Source: Microbulbifer mangrovi
GTDB lineage: Bacteria > Pseudomonadota > Gammaproteobacteria > Pseudomonadales > Cellvibrionaceae
NCBI RefSeq assembly: GCF_002009015.1
Contig: NZ_LZDE01000325.1
Location: forward strand, 1-43,938
Direction of reading: 5' to 3'
Length of the DNA stretch: 43,938 bases
In this document: positions 16,009 through 23,584 of the stretch, in pieces
Layout of the letters: each line of letters opens with the position of its first letter
Numbering within the stretch: position 1 is the first letter of the stretch
Translations under genes and position numbers: made by a program
The notes under the pieces: generated by a model
Told to the model about the DNA's origin: nothing
The model's database searches: none
Seen by the model: only the letters and a program-made list of their open reading frames with translations

Positions 16009-17190
16009 ATGGGTGTATTGAGTGGTTTTCGTGTGATAGAGCTGGCAGGTATGGGGCCGTGCCCCATGGCCGGCATGCTGTTGGCGGACATGGGGGCAGA
16101 AGTGATCTGCGTGGATCGCGGCCTGGAAAATGACCCTATGTATGCGAAAGACATGAGTCGTCGCGGCAAAAAATCCATCGTCCTCGATCTGAAAAGTGAC
16201 GACGGGCGTTCGCTTTTCCTCAAGCTGGTGGCCACCGCGGATGTACTGATCGAGGGATTCCGCCCCGGTGTGATGGAGAAGCTTGGTATCGGTCCGGAGG
16301 AATGCCACGGTATCAATCCCGAACTCATTTACGGTCGCATGACCGGTTGGGGCCAGGACGGGCCATTAGCCAAAAATGCCGGTCACGATATCAATTACAT
16401 TTCCCTGACTGGTGCCCTGCACGCGATCGGTCGCAGCGGTGAGAAACCCGTCGTTCCCCTTAACCTCGTCGGCGACTTCGGTGGCGGTACCCTGTTCCTG
16501 GTGATGGGGATTCTCGGTGCGCTGCTGGAAACCGGGCGCTCGGGCAAGGGGCAGGTCGTCGATGCGGCAATGGTGGATGGCGTGGCGAACCTGATGTGGA
16601 TGTGTCACAGCTTCAATGCGGTAGGCCTGTGGAACCTGGGTGAGCGCGAGAGCAATCTGCTGGATGGCGCTGCCTTCTTTTACGATACCTATGAAACCGG
16701 CGATGGGAAGTACCTTGCACTGGGAGCCATCGAACCGCATTTCTTTTCCCGCTTTGTGGAGTTAATGGGGCTGGATAAAACCCTGTTTAATGCTTCCGCG
16801 CAGAGCGATCCTAGTCAGTGGCAGGCACTGAAGCACGAATTGTCAGAGGCGTTCCGCCAGAAGACCCGAGACGAATGGTGTGCGCTGCTGGAAGACAGTG
16901 ATGCTTGCGTGTCCCCGGTCCTCAGTGCCGACGAGGCGCCTCACCATCCTCACAACAGTGCCCGCGATAGCTATCTCCCGGTAGATGGTTACCTGCAACC
17001 GGCACCGGCGCCCCGTTTCAGTCGCACGCCTTCAAGCGTACTGCACGGTCGCCGACAACCAGGAGCCGACACCCGCTCCCTGCTTGCCGGTCTGGGATTG
17101 CGTGGAGAAGATATCGAAAAACTCGAACAGCAGGGCACTGTCGCTTGCGCCGGCGCGCCGGAATCGGCCCAGGAACTGGAATCAAACTAG
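16009..17190 (+). CDS. Alpha-methylacyl-CoA racemase (CoA-transferase family III)
   Basis: The 393-residue protein aligns well with the Mycobacterium tuberculosis enzyme MCR from memory. Catalytic H126 (AGHDINYIS) and D156 (LVGDFGGG) fall at the same numbers, and the Glu in GAIEPHF is E242 (241 in MCR). It interconverts R- and S-2-methylacyl-CoA so that dehydrogenases specific for the S form can continue beta-oxidation. Such an enzyme is needed for 2-methyl-branched chains as in isoprenoids, pristanate or bile-acid-type side chains. A methylacyl-CoA racemase is also required for rubber use in Gordonia, as I recall. Twelve bases separate it from the SDR and twelve from the next gene, so they form one operon. 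Confidence 0.95.
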   Translation: MGVLSGFRVIELAGMGPCPMAGMLLADMGAEVICVDRGLENDPMYAKDMSRRGKKSIVLDLKSDDGRSLFLKLVATADVLIEGFRPGVMEKLGIGPEECHGINPELIYGRMTGWGQDGPLAKNAGHDINYISLTGALHAIGRSGEKPVVPLNLVGDFGGGTLFLVMGILGALLETGRSGKGQVVDAAMVDGVANLMWMCHSFNAVGLWNLGERESNLLDGAAFFYDTYETGDGKYLALGAIEPHFFSRFVELMGLDKTLFNASAQSDPSQWQALKHELSEAFRQKTRDEWCALLEDSDACVSPVLSADEAPHHPHNSARDSYLPVDGYLQPAPAPRFSRTPSSVLHGRRQPGADTRSLLAGLGLRGEDIEKLEQQGTVACAGAPESAQELESN

Positions 17191-17202
17191 GAGCTAGTCG
17201 CT

Positions 17203-17994
17203 GTGGAATTATTTGAAACCCTGCTTTACAGCGTGGAAGGCCGCGTCGCCACTATCACCCTGAACCGGCCACAGGTACGTAATTCGCTCAATCAGAAGTT
17301 GCGTCTCGAGCTGCGCCAGGCCGTGGAAAAAGCCGGTGCGGATGATCGGATCCGCGCGGTAGTAGTGGCGGCGTCTGGTGATGGTTTTTGTGCCGGTGCA
17401 GATCTTACCGAACGACTTCCCGGTAGTGATCGGAATGGCTTTGTCACCGAGGTTCTCAATAAAGAATACAACCCTTTAATCCTCGCTATTCGCAACTCAC
17501 CCAAGCCGTTTGTCTGTGCTGTTAACGGCGCCGCTGCAGGTGTTGGATCCTCGCTGGCGATGGCCTGTGATTTGACGGTAATGGCAGAGGATGCCTATTT
17601 GTTTTCAGCTTTCGGTGCCATCAGCCTGATTCCCGATGGTGGTAACCACAAGTTCCTTTTGGAGCAGCTCGGTAGCAAGCGGGCTTTTGAAATAATTGCT
17701 TTATCGCAGAAGCTTGATGCGGCGCGCTGCCTCGAGCTGGGGTTGGCAAATAGAGTTGTGCCGGCGGAAGAATTGCTGAAGCAGGCTACCGCTTTCGCAG
17801 GTAAAGTCGCAGAGGCCGCGCCACTTACCCTGCAATATTCGAAGCAGATCTTGCGCGAGGCGCAGGCCTATGACATGGAATCGGTAATGGCACTTGAGGC
17901 GGAAATTCAGAATCTCCTGTATCGCAGCCGCGATTTTCGCGAAGGCGCTAGTGCATTTTTCGAGAAGCGTCAGCCGGAGTTTGAAGGTCGTTAA
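17203..17994 (+). CDS. Crotonase-fold enzyme, PaaG/enoyl-CoA isomerase-like
   Basis: The 263-residue protein has the crotonase fold, with a CAGADLTERLPG oxyanion-hole segment and NGAAAGVGSSLAMACDL. The two Glu of a true hydratase are not there: Ser replaces the first (GVGSSLAMACD) and Asp145 in LIPDGGNHKFL holds the second place. That pattern is the one in PaaG and related enoyl-CoA isomerases, so a shift of a double bond is more likely than hydration. Such activity would bring a misplaced C=C of an unsaturated chain into the beta-oxidation position. The start is GTG at 17203, supported by AGGAG about ten bases before it. It is part of the same operon as the racemase. Confidence 0.88.
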   Translation: MELFETLLYSVEGRVATITLNRPQVRNSLNQKLRLELRQAVEKAGADDRIRAVVVAASGDGFCAGADLTERLPGSDRNGFVTEVLNKEYNPLILAIRNSPKPFVCAVNGAAAGVGSSLAMACDLTVMAEDAYLFSAFGAISLIPDGGNHKFLLEQLGSKRAFEIIALSQKLDAARCLELGLANRVVPAEELLKQATAFAGKVAEAAPLTLQYSKQILREAQAYDMESVMALEAEIQNLLYRSRDFREGASAFFEKRQPEFEGR

Positions 17995-18038
17995 ACAGCT
18001 AGGCCTCGGCGGATAACTAATGAATTAGGGAGTGGACC

Positions 18039-18818
18039 ATGTCGGAAATGGTTTCGGATCTGTTTTCACTACACGGAAAAACTGCACTGGTTTCCGGTGC
18101 ATCCAGTGGGCTTGGTGCCTATTTTTCCGAGGTTCTGGCCGATGCAGGGGCGGAAGTTATTCTGGCGGCGCGTCGCGTTGAGCGACTGGAAGACCTGGCG
18201 GCATCAATCGTGGATAGAGGCGGGCGGGCCCGTGCACTGGCGATGGATGTAACCGATGGCGAAAGTGTGCAAGCGGCGTTTTCTGCCCTGGATCATATGG
18301 TCGATCACCTGGATATTCTGGTGAACAACGCCGGTATCAGTACTCAGCCACAGAAATTCGTCGAACAGGAAGAGTCGGTGTGGAGCGGCCTGCTGAATGT
18401 GAATCTACAGGGCGCTTGGCGTGTGGCTCGGCAGGCAGCCATCCGTATGCGAGTACAGAAGAACGGCTGTATCATCAATACCGGTTCCATCTATAGTCTG
18501 TGCACCGGGATCATGAAGGCAGATTATAACGTGTCGAAAGTTGCGGTGGCGCAGCTCACGCGCAATATGGCCCTGGAGCTGGGACGACACGGGGTACGGG
18601 TGAACACCTTGTGCCCTGGATATTTTGCATCGGATATCAATGCCTCCGAATTCGCGACCGAGCGGGGACAGGAGTATATCCGTCGGTTGGTGCCGCAGCG
18701 GCTGGGCGAGTATCGGGAACTGGCTGGACCGCTGCTGTTACTTGCCAGTGATGCGGGCAGTTTTATCAACGGGATTGAACTGCCGGTGGATGGGGGCAGC
18801 CTGCTGAGTCCCGTGTAA
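18039..18818 (+). CDS. Short-chain dehydrogenase/reductase
   Basis: The 259-residue classical SDR has SGASSGLG (cofactor), NNAGIS, and catalytic Y163-xxx-K167 (YNVSKVAV), with a C-terminal NGIELPVDGG segment typical of 3-oxoacyl/3-hydroxyacyl type members. The exact substrate is not readable. In this cluster it could reduce a 3- or 4-oxoacyl-CoA (the role of LvaD in levulinate catabolism) or oxidise a hydroxyacyl-CoA. It is the last gene of the rightward run, followed by a strong terminator; the genes to the right are transcribed the other way. Confidence 0.9.
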   Translation: MSEMVSDLFSLHGKTALVSGASSGLGAYFSEVLADAGAEVILAARRVERLEDLAASIVDRGGRARALAMDVTDGESVQAAFSALDHMVDHLDILVNNAGISTQPQKFVEQEESVWSGLLNVNLQGAWRVARQAAIRMRVQKNGCIINTGSIYSLCTGIMKADYNVSKVAVAQLTRNMALELGRHGVRVNTLCPGYFASDINASEFATERGQEYIRRLVPQRLGEYRELAGPLLLLASDAGSFINGIELPVDGGSLLSPV

Positions 18819-18861
18819 GCAGACATTGAATGGTAACCGCGCTTTAGCTTAAACGAACAAC

Positions 18862-18892
18862 AAAAAGGGATGCCGGTTGGCATCCCTTTTTA
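18862..18892. terminator. Bidirectional Rho-independent terminator
   Basis: The inverted repeat AAAAAGGGATGCC / GGCATCCCTTTTT with a GGTT loop lies between convergent genes. It has A and T tracts on both sides, so it can stop transcription from either direction. Confidence 0.9.
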
Positions 18893-18916
18893 TTGTGCGG
18901 GAGGAGAAGATCTTGA

Positions 18917-19966
18917 CTAGTTTGCGACGGCATCTTTTGCCTGGGCTACCCCCATCCGTGCGAGCGGTTCCACCAGCTCACCCATTTTCAACGCCTTCTC
19001 ACTGGAGGCATTACCCTCCAGGGCGCGTTTTTTGACTCCCTGCAAAATTGCCGCGAACCGAAAGAAGCAGAACGCCAGGTAGAAATTCCATTCCGGGATT
19101 TCCTTCAGCCCCATTCTGTCGCAATACATCTTCACATACTGTTCTTCGCTGGGGATACCGGTTTCTGCCCGGTTAATACCGCCGAGCCCGGACAGTACGC
19201 TGTCGTGCGGCATGCGCAGTTGCATGCACTGGTACGCGAGATCGAATAGCGGATGACCGAGGGTGGACAGTTCCCAGTCCACCAGGGCGAGCACCCGTGG
19301 TTCCGTAGGGTGAAAGATCATATTGTCCAGGCGGAAATCGCCGTGCACCAGGGTAACCTGTTCATCTTGCGGGCCATTCTCCGGTTGGTTTTCCGGTAGC
19401 CACGCCATCAGGTAGTCCATTTCCGGGATGGTGTCAGTGGCGCTGGCACGGTACTGTTGGCTCCAGCGATTGATTTGTCGCTGGTAGAAGTTGCCGGGGG
19501 GACCGTAATCCGAGAGTCCAGCGCCGTTGACATTTACCCGATGGAGTGCCGCGAGTACCCGATTCATTTCCGTATAGATTGCATCCCGTTGTTCCGGGGT
19601 CAGACCCGGCAAAGCGGGATCCCAGAATACACGTCCTTCGATATATTCCATCAGATAAAACATACTGCCGATGATGCTCTCGTCTTCACACAGGTGATAG
19701 ACCTGAACCACGGGAACGTCGCTGTTGGCAAGGGCGGCAATGACGCGGTATTCCCGGTCGACAGCGTGGGCGCTTTTGAGGAGATCGCCCGGTGGCTTGC
19801 GACGCAGGACATAGTTACCGCTGGACGCGCGTATCAGGAAGGTGGGATTGGATTGCCCTCCCGAAAATTTCTCTGCGCTAAGGGGGCCCCGGAAGCCGGC
19901 CACATTTTGTTGCAGGTATTCCGCAAGATTTTGCTCGTCAAAGCCAAATACATTTGCGTGCGCCAT
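18917..19966 (-). CDS. Acyl-CoA-associated phosphotransferase (ACAD10/11-type APH; LvaA-like kinase)
   Basis: The 349-residue protein has an intact APH active site: HGDFRLDN (H208, D210, N215) and ALVDWE (D230). It resembles the APH halves of ACAD10/11, which phosphorylate 4-hydroxyacyl-CoA, and LvaA of Pseudomonas putida, a 4-hydroxyacyl-CoA kinase in levulinate breakdown. It sits 13 bases after an acyl-CoA dehydrogenase of the matching ACAD10/11 type, which in the Lva pathway removes the phosphate to give an enoyl-CoA. The start at 19966 has a GGAG RBS before it; longer in-frame starts would run into that dehydrogenase gene. Function as a 4-hydroxyacyl-CoA kinase is inference from family and context. 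Confidence 0.85.
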   Translation of the reverse strand: MAHANVFGFDEQNLAEYLQQNVAGFRGPLSAEKFSGGQSNPTFLIRASSGNYVLRRKPPGDLLKSAHAVDREYRVIAALANSDVPVVQVYHLCEDESIIGSMFYLMEYIEGRVFWDPALPGLTPEQRDAIYTEMNRVLAALHRVNVNGAGLSDYGPPGNFYQRQINRWSQQYRASATDTIPEMDYLMAWLPENQPENGPQDEQVTLVHGDFRLDNMIFHPTEPRVLALVDWELSTLGHPLFDLAYQCMQLRMPHDSVLSGLGGINRAETGIPSEEQYVKMYCDRMGLKEIPEWNFYLAFCFFRFAAILQGVKKRALEGNASSEKALKMGELVEPLARMGVAQAKDAVAN

Positions 19967-19979
19967 GGTGTGCTCCGCT

Positions 19980-21203
19980 TTATGCTTTGCTGTAAAGGTC
20001 GATAAGTTGTTTGCCGAGAGCCATCTGGTGGACCTGGTCAGGGCCATCAGCCTGGCGGCACCAACGGGCATAGTTGAAGGCTTCTGCCATAAAGTAGTCT
20101 TCGGTGAGCCCCCCTGCGCCGTGCATCTGCATGCAGCGATCGAGAATCTCCTGGACGGTTTTCGGTACACTGATTTTGCTGGCGGCAATCATGTCCCGCG
20201 CATCGCGTGCGCCAACTTCATCCATTTTCTGGCAGGTTTCCAGCACCAGCAGGCGCGCCATCTGGATCTCCGAGAAGCTTCGCGCTATGTCTTCCCGCAC
20301 TGATTGGTGCTGGCTCAGTTTGCGACCAAAGGTGCTGCGTTGCTCCACGCGCTGGCAGGTTTCTTCCAGTGCGCGCTGGGCAGCGCCGATCAGGCGCATG
20401 CAGTGGTGGATTCTGCCCGGGCCGAGACGCCCCTGGGCGATTTCAAAACCGCGTCCTTCCCCAAGCAGTACATTTTGCAGCGGAACTCGCACGTTATCGA
20501 AACGGATTTCCGCATGGCCAATGGGAGCGTCGTCATAACCGAGCGTGGTGAGCGGGCGAACCAGAGTGATCCCCGGGGTATCTTTGGGCACCAGTACCTG
20601 GGTCTGCTGCTTGTGGCGGTTCGGGTTTTCAGGGTCCGATTTGCCCATCACGATCAGGATCTTGGTGCGCTCGTAAAGTGCGCCGGTAATAAACCACTTG
20701 CGACCGTTCAACACCCATTCGTCGCCCTCGCGCTGAATGCGCAGTTCGATGTTGGTGGCATCGGATGACGCAACTTGCGGTTCGGTCATGGCGTAGGACG
20801 AGCGAATTTCTCCATTGAGCAGTGGCGTAAGCCACTGCGCCTGTTGTTCGGGCGTGGCGTAACGCATGAAAACTTCCATATTGCCCGTGTCTGGCGCGTT
20901 GCAGTTGAAGACTTCCGGTGACCAGATAACTCGCCCCATCTGTTCGGCAAGCGGCGCATAGTCCAGGTTCGATAGCCCACCGAACTCGCTGTATTCGGCG
21001 TGGGATTTGGGTACGAACAGGTTCCAAAGTCCCGCATCTTTCGCCCGCTGTTTGAGTTCGTCCATCAGCGGAAGTGGTGCGAAGCGGTTCTCCGCCGCGG
21101 CCAGCTGCTCGCTATAGGGATCTTCGTTGGGATAGATATGTGCTTCGAAAAACGCGTGCAACTTGTGCTGCAGGGTCATGGACAAATCGCTGAATCGGAA
21201 CAT
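19980..21203 (-). CDS. Acyl-CoA dehydrogenase, ACAD10/11-type (LvaC-like)
   Basis: This acyl-CoA dehydrogenase of about 407 residues differs from the other two in the window. It has the long PLMDELKQRAKDAGLWNLFVP N-terminal region, MTEPQVASSDATNIE in place of the usual MTEPDAGSD, and a C-terminal CRQADGPDQVHQM motif as in the ACAD10/11 family. The partner kinase gene follows at 13 bases. Known relatives work with the kinase on 4-phosphoacyl-CoA (LvaC) or on long-chain 4-hydroxy acids (ACAD10/11). The start at 21203 is preferred (GGAG, six bases before ATG); ATG 21239 is in frame but poorly preceded. A LysR regulator is divergent. Confidence 0.88.
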   Translation of the reverse strand: MFRFSDLSMTLQHKLHAFFEAHIYPNEDPYSEQLAAAENRFAPLPLMDELKQRAKDAGLWNLFVPKSHAEYSEFGGLSNLDYAPLAEQMGRVIWSPEVFNCNAPDTGNMEVFMRYATPEQQAQWLTPLLNGEIRSSYAMTEPQVASSDATNIELRIQREGDEWVLNGRKWFITGALYERTKILIVMGKSDPENPNRHKQQTQVLVPKDTPGITLVRPLTTLGYDDAPIGHAEIRFDNVRVPLQNVLLGEGRGFEIAQGRLGPGRIHHCMRLIGAAQRALEETCQRVEQRSTFGRKLSQHQSVREDIARSFSEIQMARLLVLETCQKMDEVGARDARDMIAASKISVPKTVQEILDRCMQMHGAGGLTEDYFMAEAFNYARWCRQADGPDQVHQMALGKQLIDLYSKA

Positions 21204-21239
21204 GCGCCTCTCCGGCCGATTGGGTTTCAATTCTGTCAT

Positions 21240-21409
21240 TGACAGGGTGTTTCCAGCACTATAAAAAAATGAGTTAAATCATCCCAATTTATTAATGTTA
21301 TGCATTGGAATTGATTTAAATGATGCAAGTTGGTTGCGTACACCGGTTTACTGTTGGTGTGCGGCCATGAAATTTGCTGGTAATCATTCCCCACCCCGAG
21401 GACCTGACT
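21240..21409. promoter_or_regulatory. Divergent promoter region between acyl-CoA dehydrogenase and LysR gene
   Basis: This AT-rich gap separates two divergent genes, the classic arrangement for a LysR-type operator. It contains a TGCAT ... ATGCA pair (about 21301 and 21323) with an AT-rich centre. A GAGG sequence eight bases before 21410 supports the GTG start of the LysR gene. No single -10/-35 pair stands out enough to mark. Confidence 0.5.
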
Positions 21410-22306
21410 GTGAGACTGGAAAAGGTCGATCTGAACCTGTTTGTGGTATTTGATGCGCTCTACCGCGAACGCAGTGTCACCAGGGTTGCACAGCAGCTCA
21501 GCCTGACCCAGCCCGCGGTGAGTAACGCGCTCGCGCGCCTTCGCCAGACCTTTGACGATCAGCTGTTCGTTAAAACCCGCGAGGGCATGAGCCCGACCAC
21601 TGTGGCGGACAGTGTGGTACGCGACGTGCGTGAGGCGCTGTCCCTGCTGGGGCGCAGCGTTGGCGTCAATGCCCAGTTCGATCCGGCCCGCTCCCAGAAG
21701 GTATTTCGTCTGGGGATGAACGATCTTGCGGAGTCGCTGTTACTGCCGCGCCTGCATGAGGCGGTGCGCGAAGTAGCCCCGGCGATCGGCATCACCAGCT
21801 ATTACGTCGAACGCGAAGCGGCCACGGCCGAGTTGAAGGCGGGAATGATCGATCTGTTACTGGATGCGCCGGCGCTCAATGCGCGCGAGTTGGGTCACAA
21901 GCACCTTGCGGATCTGCCCTATGTGGTGGCCATGCGCCCTGGCCACCCGCTGAGTGGCGGCGACCTGTCGATGGAAGATTACCTGTCTGCCGAGCACCTG
22001 CATGTGTCCAGTCGCCGCAAGGGCAGGGGGCAGGTGGAAATGGCCCTGCACAATGCCGGTCTGCGGCGCAATATCGCCATGCGGGTACAGAATTACCTTG
22101 TCGCTTCCCGGATTACCGAGGGCACAGACCTTTTGTGGACGGTGCCGCGGGTACTGGCGGAGACCCTGCCTCTGGAGATCGCCGAGCTGCCCCTGGAGGT
22201 GGAGTCCCTCAGCTGGCACCTGTTCTGGCATCGCAACGCCGCAGACGATCCCGCCTGTCAGTGGATGCGGGAGATGATCGAAACGGTATCCCGCGCAGTG
22301 CTCTGA
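21410..22306 (+). CDS. LysR-family transcriptional regulator
   Basis: The 298-residue protein has an N-terminal winged helix-turn-helix (VDLNLFVVFDALYRERSVTRVAQQLSLTQPAVSNALARLRQTF) and a periplasmic-binding-protein-like effector domain to the C terminus. It resembles the NodD/PcpR-type subgroup in the DLNLFVVFDAL opening. The GTG start at 21410 has GAGGACC upstream; an in-frame TTG at 21374 would add a proline-rich stretch unlike the family. Divergent from the ACAD10/11-like pair, it most likely controls that pair in response to a small molecule. Whether it also acts on the rest of the cluster cannot be seen. Confidence 0.92.
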   Translation: MRLEKVDLNLFVVFDALYRERSVTRVAQQLSLTQPAVSNALARLRQTFDDQLFVKTREGMSPTTVADSVVRDVREALSLLGRSVGVNAQFDPARSQKVFRLGMNDLAESLLLPRLHEAVREVAPAIGITSYYVEREAATAELKAGMIDLLLDAPALNARELGHKHLADLPYVVAMRPGHPLSGGDLSMEDYLSAEHLHVSSRRKGRGQVEMALHNAGLRRNIAMRVQNYLVASRITEGTDLLWTVPRVLAETLPLEIAELPLEVESLSWHLFWHRNAADDPACQWMREMIETVSRAVL

Positions 22307-22381
22307 TCCGGTGACTGGCAGCCGAGGACCGGCTGGGTTACTTTGGGTGGCATAACGCATCAACGAATAGCGGAAGACTCG

Positions 22382-23413
22382 ATGAAAAGAACCATTCTCT
22401 GTATCACCTCCTGCCTACTGTGGCTTTCGTTGGGTGCCCAGGCATCGGAACCGGCCGAGTTTGCCATCGCCATTCACGGTGGTGCCGGCACCATTGAAAA
22501 GTCGAAGATGACTCCGGAAAAGGAGCGCGCCTACCGGGCCAAGCTGGAAGAGGCCATCGACGCAGGCTATGCGGTACTGGAGAAAGGCGGTCTGAGCCTG
22601 GATGCGGTTGTCGCAGCGATCAATATCCTCGAAGACTCGCCCCTGTTTAACGCGGGCAAGGGGGCGGTTTATACCTACGAGGGTGCGCACGAGCTGGATG
22701 CCTCGATCATGGATGGCCGCGACCGGCAGGCGGGGGCGGTTGCCGGGGTAAAACGGGTTGCCAACCCCATCAACCTAGCGCGTATGGTGATGGAGGATTC
22801 CCCTTTCGTGATGCTGGCTGGAGATGGTGCAGAGGCTTTTGCGCGTAGTCGCGGTGTTCCCATGGTGGACAACAAGCAGTTTGATACCGAGCAGCGTCGC
22901 CAGCAACTGGAGCGGGCGAAAGAAAAACTGGATAAGGAGAACAAGCAGGACAAGGACTATCGCGCGGCGGTAGATAGCCTGCCGGTACCATTCCGTATGG
23001 GTACGGTAGGAGCCGTGGCTCTGGACAAACAGGGCAACCTGGCGGCGGGCACCTCTACCGGTGGCATGACCGCGAAACGCTATGGCCGTATCGGGGATTC
23101 CCCGGTAATCGGTGCCGGTACCTTTGCGGATAACCGCTCCTGTGCGGTATCTGCCACGGGACACGGGGAATACTTTATCCGTTACAACGTGGCCGCCGAT
23201 ATCTGTACCCGCGTTGCTTACCAGTCCAAGTCTGTGGCGAAGGCAGCGGACGAAGTCATCAACGACGTATTGTTGCCGGTAGGCGGTACTGGCGGTGTGA
23301 TCGTGCTGGATGCCAAGGGCAATATCGCGCTGACCTTCAATACCAAGGGAATGTACCGCGCCAGCCGGGTGGCAGGACAGCCCGCGCAAGTCGCGATCTT
23401 CGGCAAGGATTGA
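22382..23413 (+). CDS. iaaA: Secreted isoaspartyl peptidase / L-asparaginase (Ntn-hydrolase, plant-type)
   Basis: The 343-residue protein has a signal peptide (MKRTILCITSCLLWLSLGAQA) and the IaaA fold: IAIHGGAGTI near the N terminus, NAGKGAVYTYEGAHELDASIMDG, then the autoprocessing site where Thr in GTVGAVALD becomes the N-terminal nucleophile of the beta subunit, and GTSTGGMTAKRYGRIGDSPVIGAGTFAD. It removes isoaspartyl residues from dipeptides and has weak asparaginase activity, probably in the periplasm. It is not obviously part of the catabolic cluster. The ATG at 22382 gives the signal peptide; an upstream in-frame start at 22343 would bury it. The mobile element begins 15 bases after its stop. 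Confidence 0.93.
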   Translation: MKRTILCITSCLLWLSLGAQASEPAEFAIAIHGGAGTIEKSKMTPEKERAYRAKLEEAIDAGYAVLEKGGLSLDAVVAAINILEDSPLFNAGKGAVYTYEGAHELDASIMDGRDRQAGAVAGVKRVANPINLARMVMEDSPFVMLAGDGAEAFARSRGVPMVDNKQFDTEQRRQQLERAKEKLDKENKQDKDYRAAVDSLPVPFRMGTVGAVALDKQGNLAAGTSTGGMTAKRYGRIGDSPVIGAGTFADNRSCAVSATGHGEYFIRYNVAADICTRVAYQSKSVAKAADEVINDVLLPVGGTGGVIVLDAKGNIALTFNTKGMYRASRVAGQPAQVAIFGKD

Positions 23414-23427
23414 TCCGGTAGGTCTGG

Positions 23428-23444
23428 ATGGCGCCCCCGGGTGG
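23428..23444 (+). repeat. attL-like copy of the tRNA-Arg 3' end
   Basis: This 17-bp sequence is identical to the 3' end of the tRNA gene at 33278-33294. It lies 15 bases after the iaaA stop. Extended on its right it forms an inverted repeat (TGGCGCC at 23429-23435, GGCGCCA at 23443-23449), which may act as a terminator for iaaA. Homology stops after base 23444, which marks the edge of the crossover region. Confidence 0.8.
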
Positions 23445-23584
23445 CGCCAAATAATGCCTTGTAGGCTACGTATTTTGGTATGTTTGAAGTGTTTGATGGG
23501 AATAAACCCAACAAAAAGCCCAGCACCCGGTTAATTTGACATCGTAATATTGTCGAGTTTTTCGGTTGTGTTCCTTGCTCGCTT

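Noticed and set aside
15268-16308. Long open frame (346 codons) on the minus strand
   Set aside because: It is antisense to the SDR and racemase genes, which have clear family matches; its own translation has no recognisable domain.
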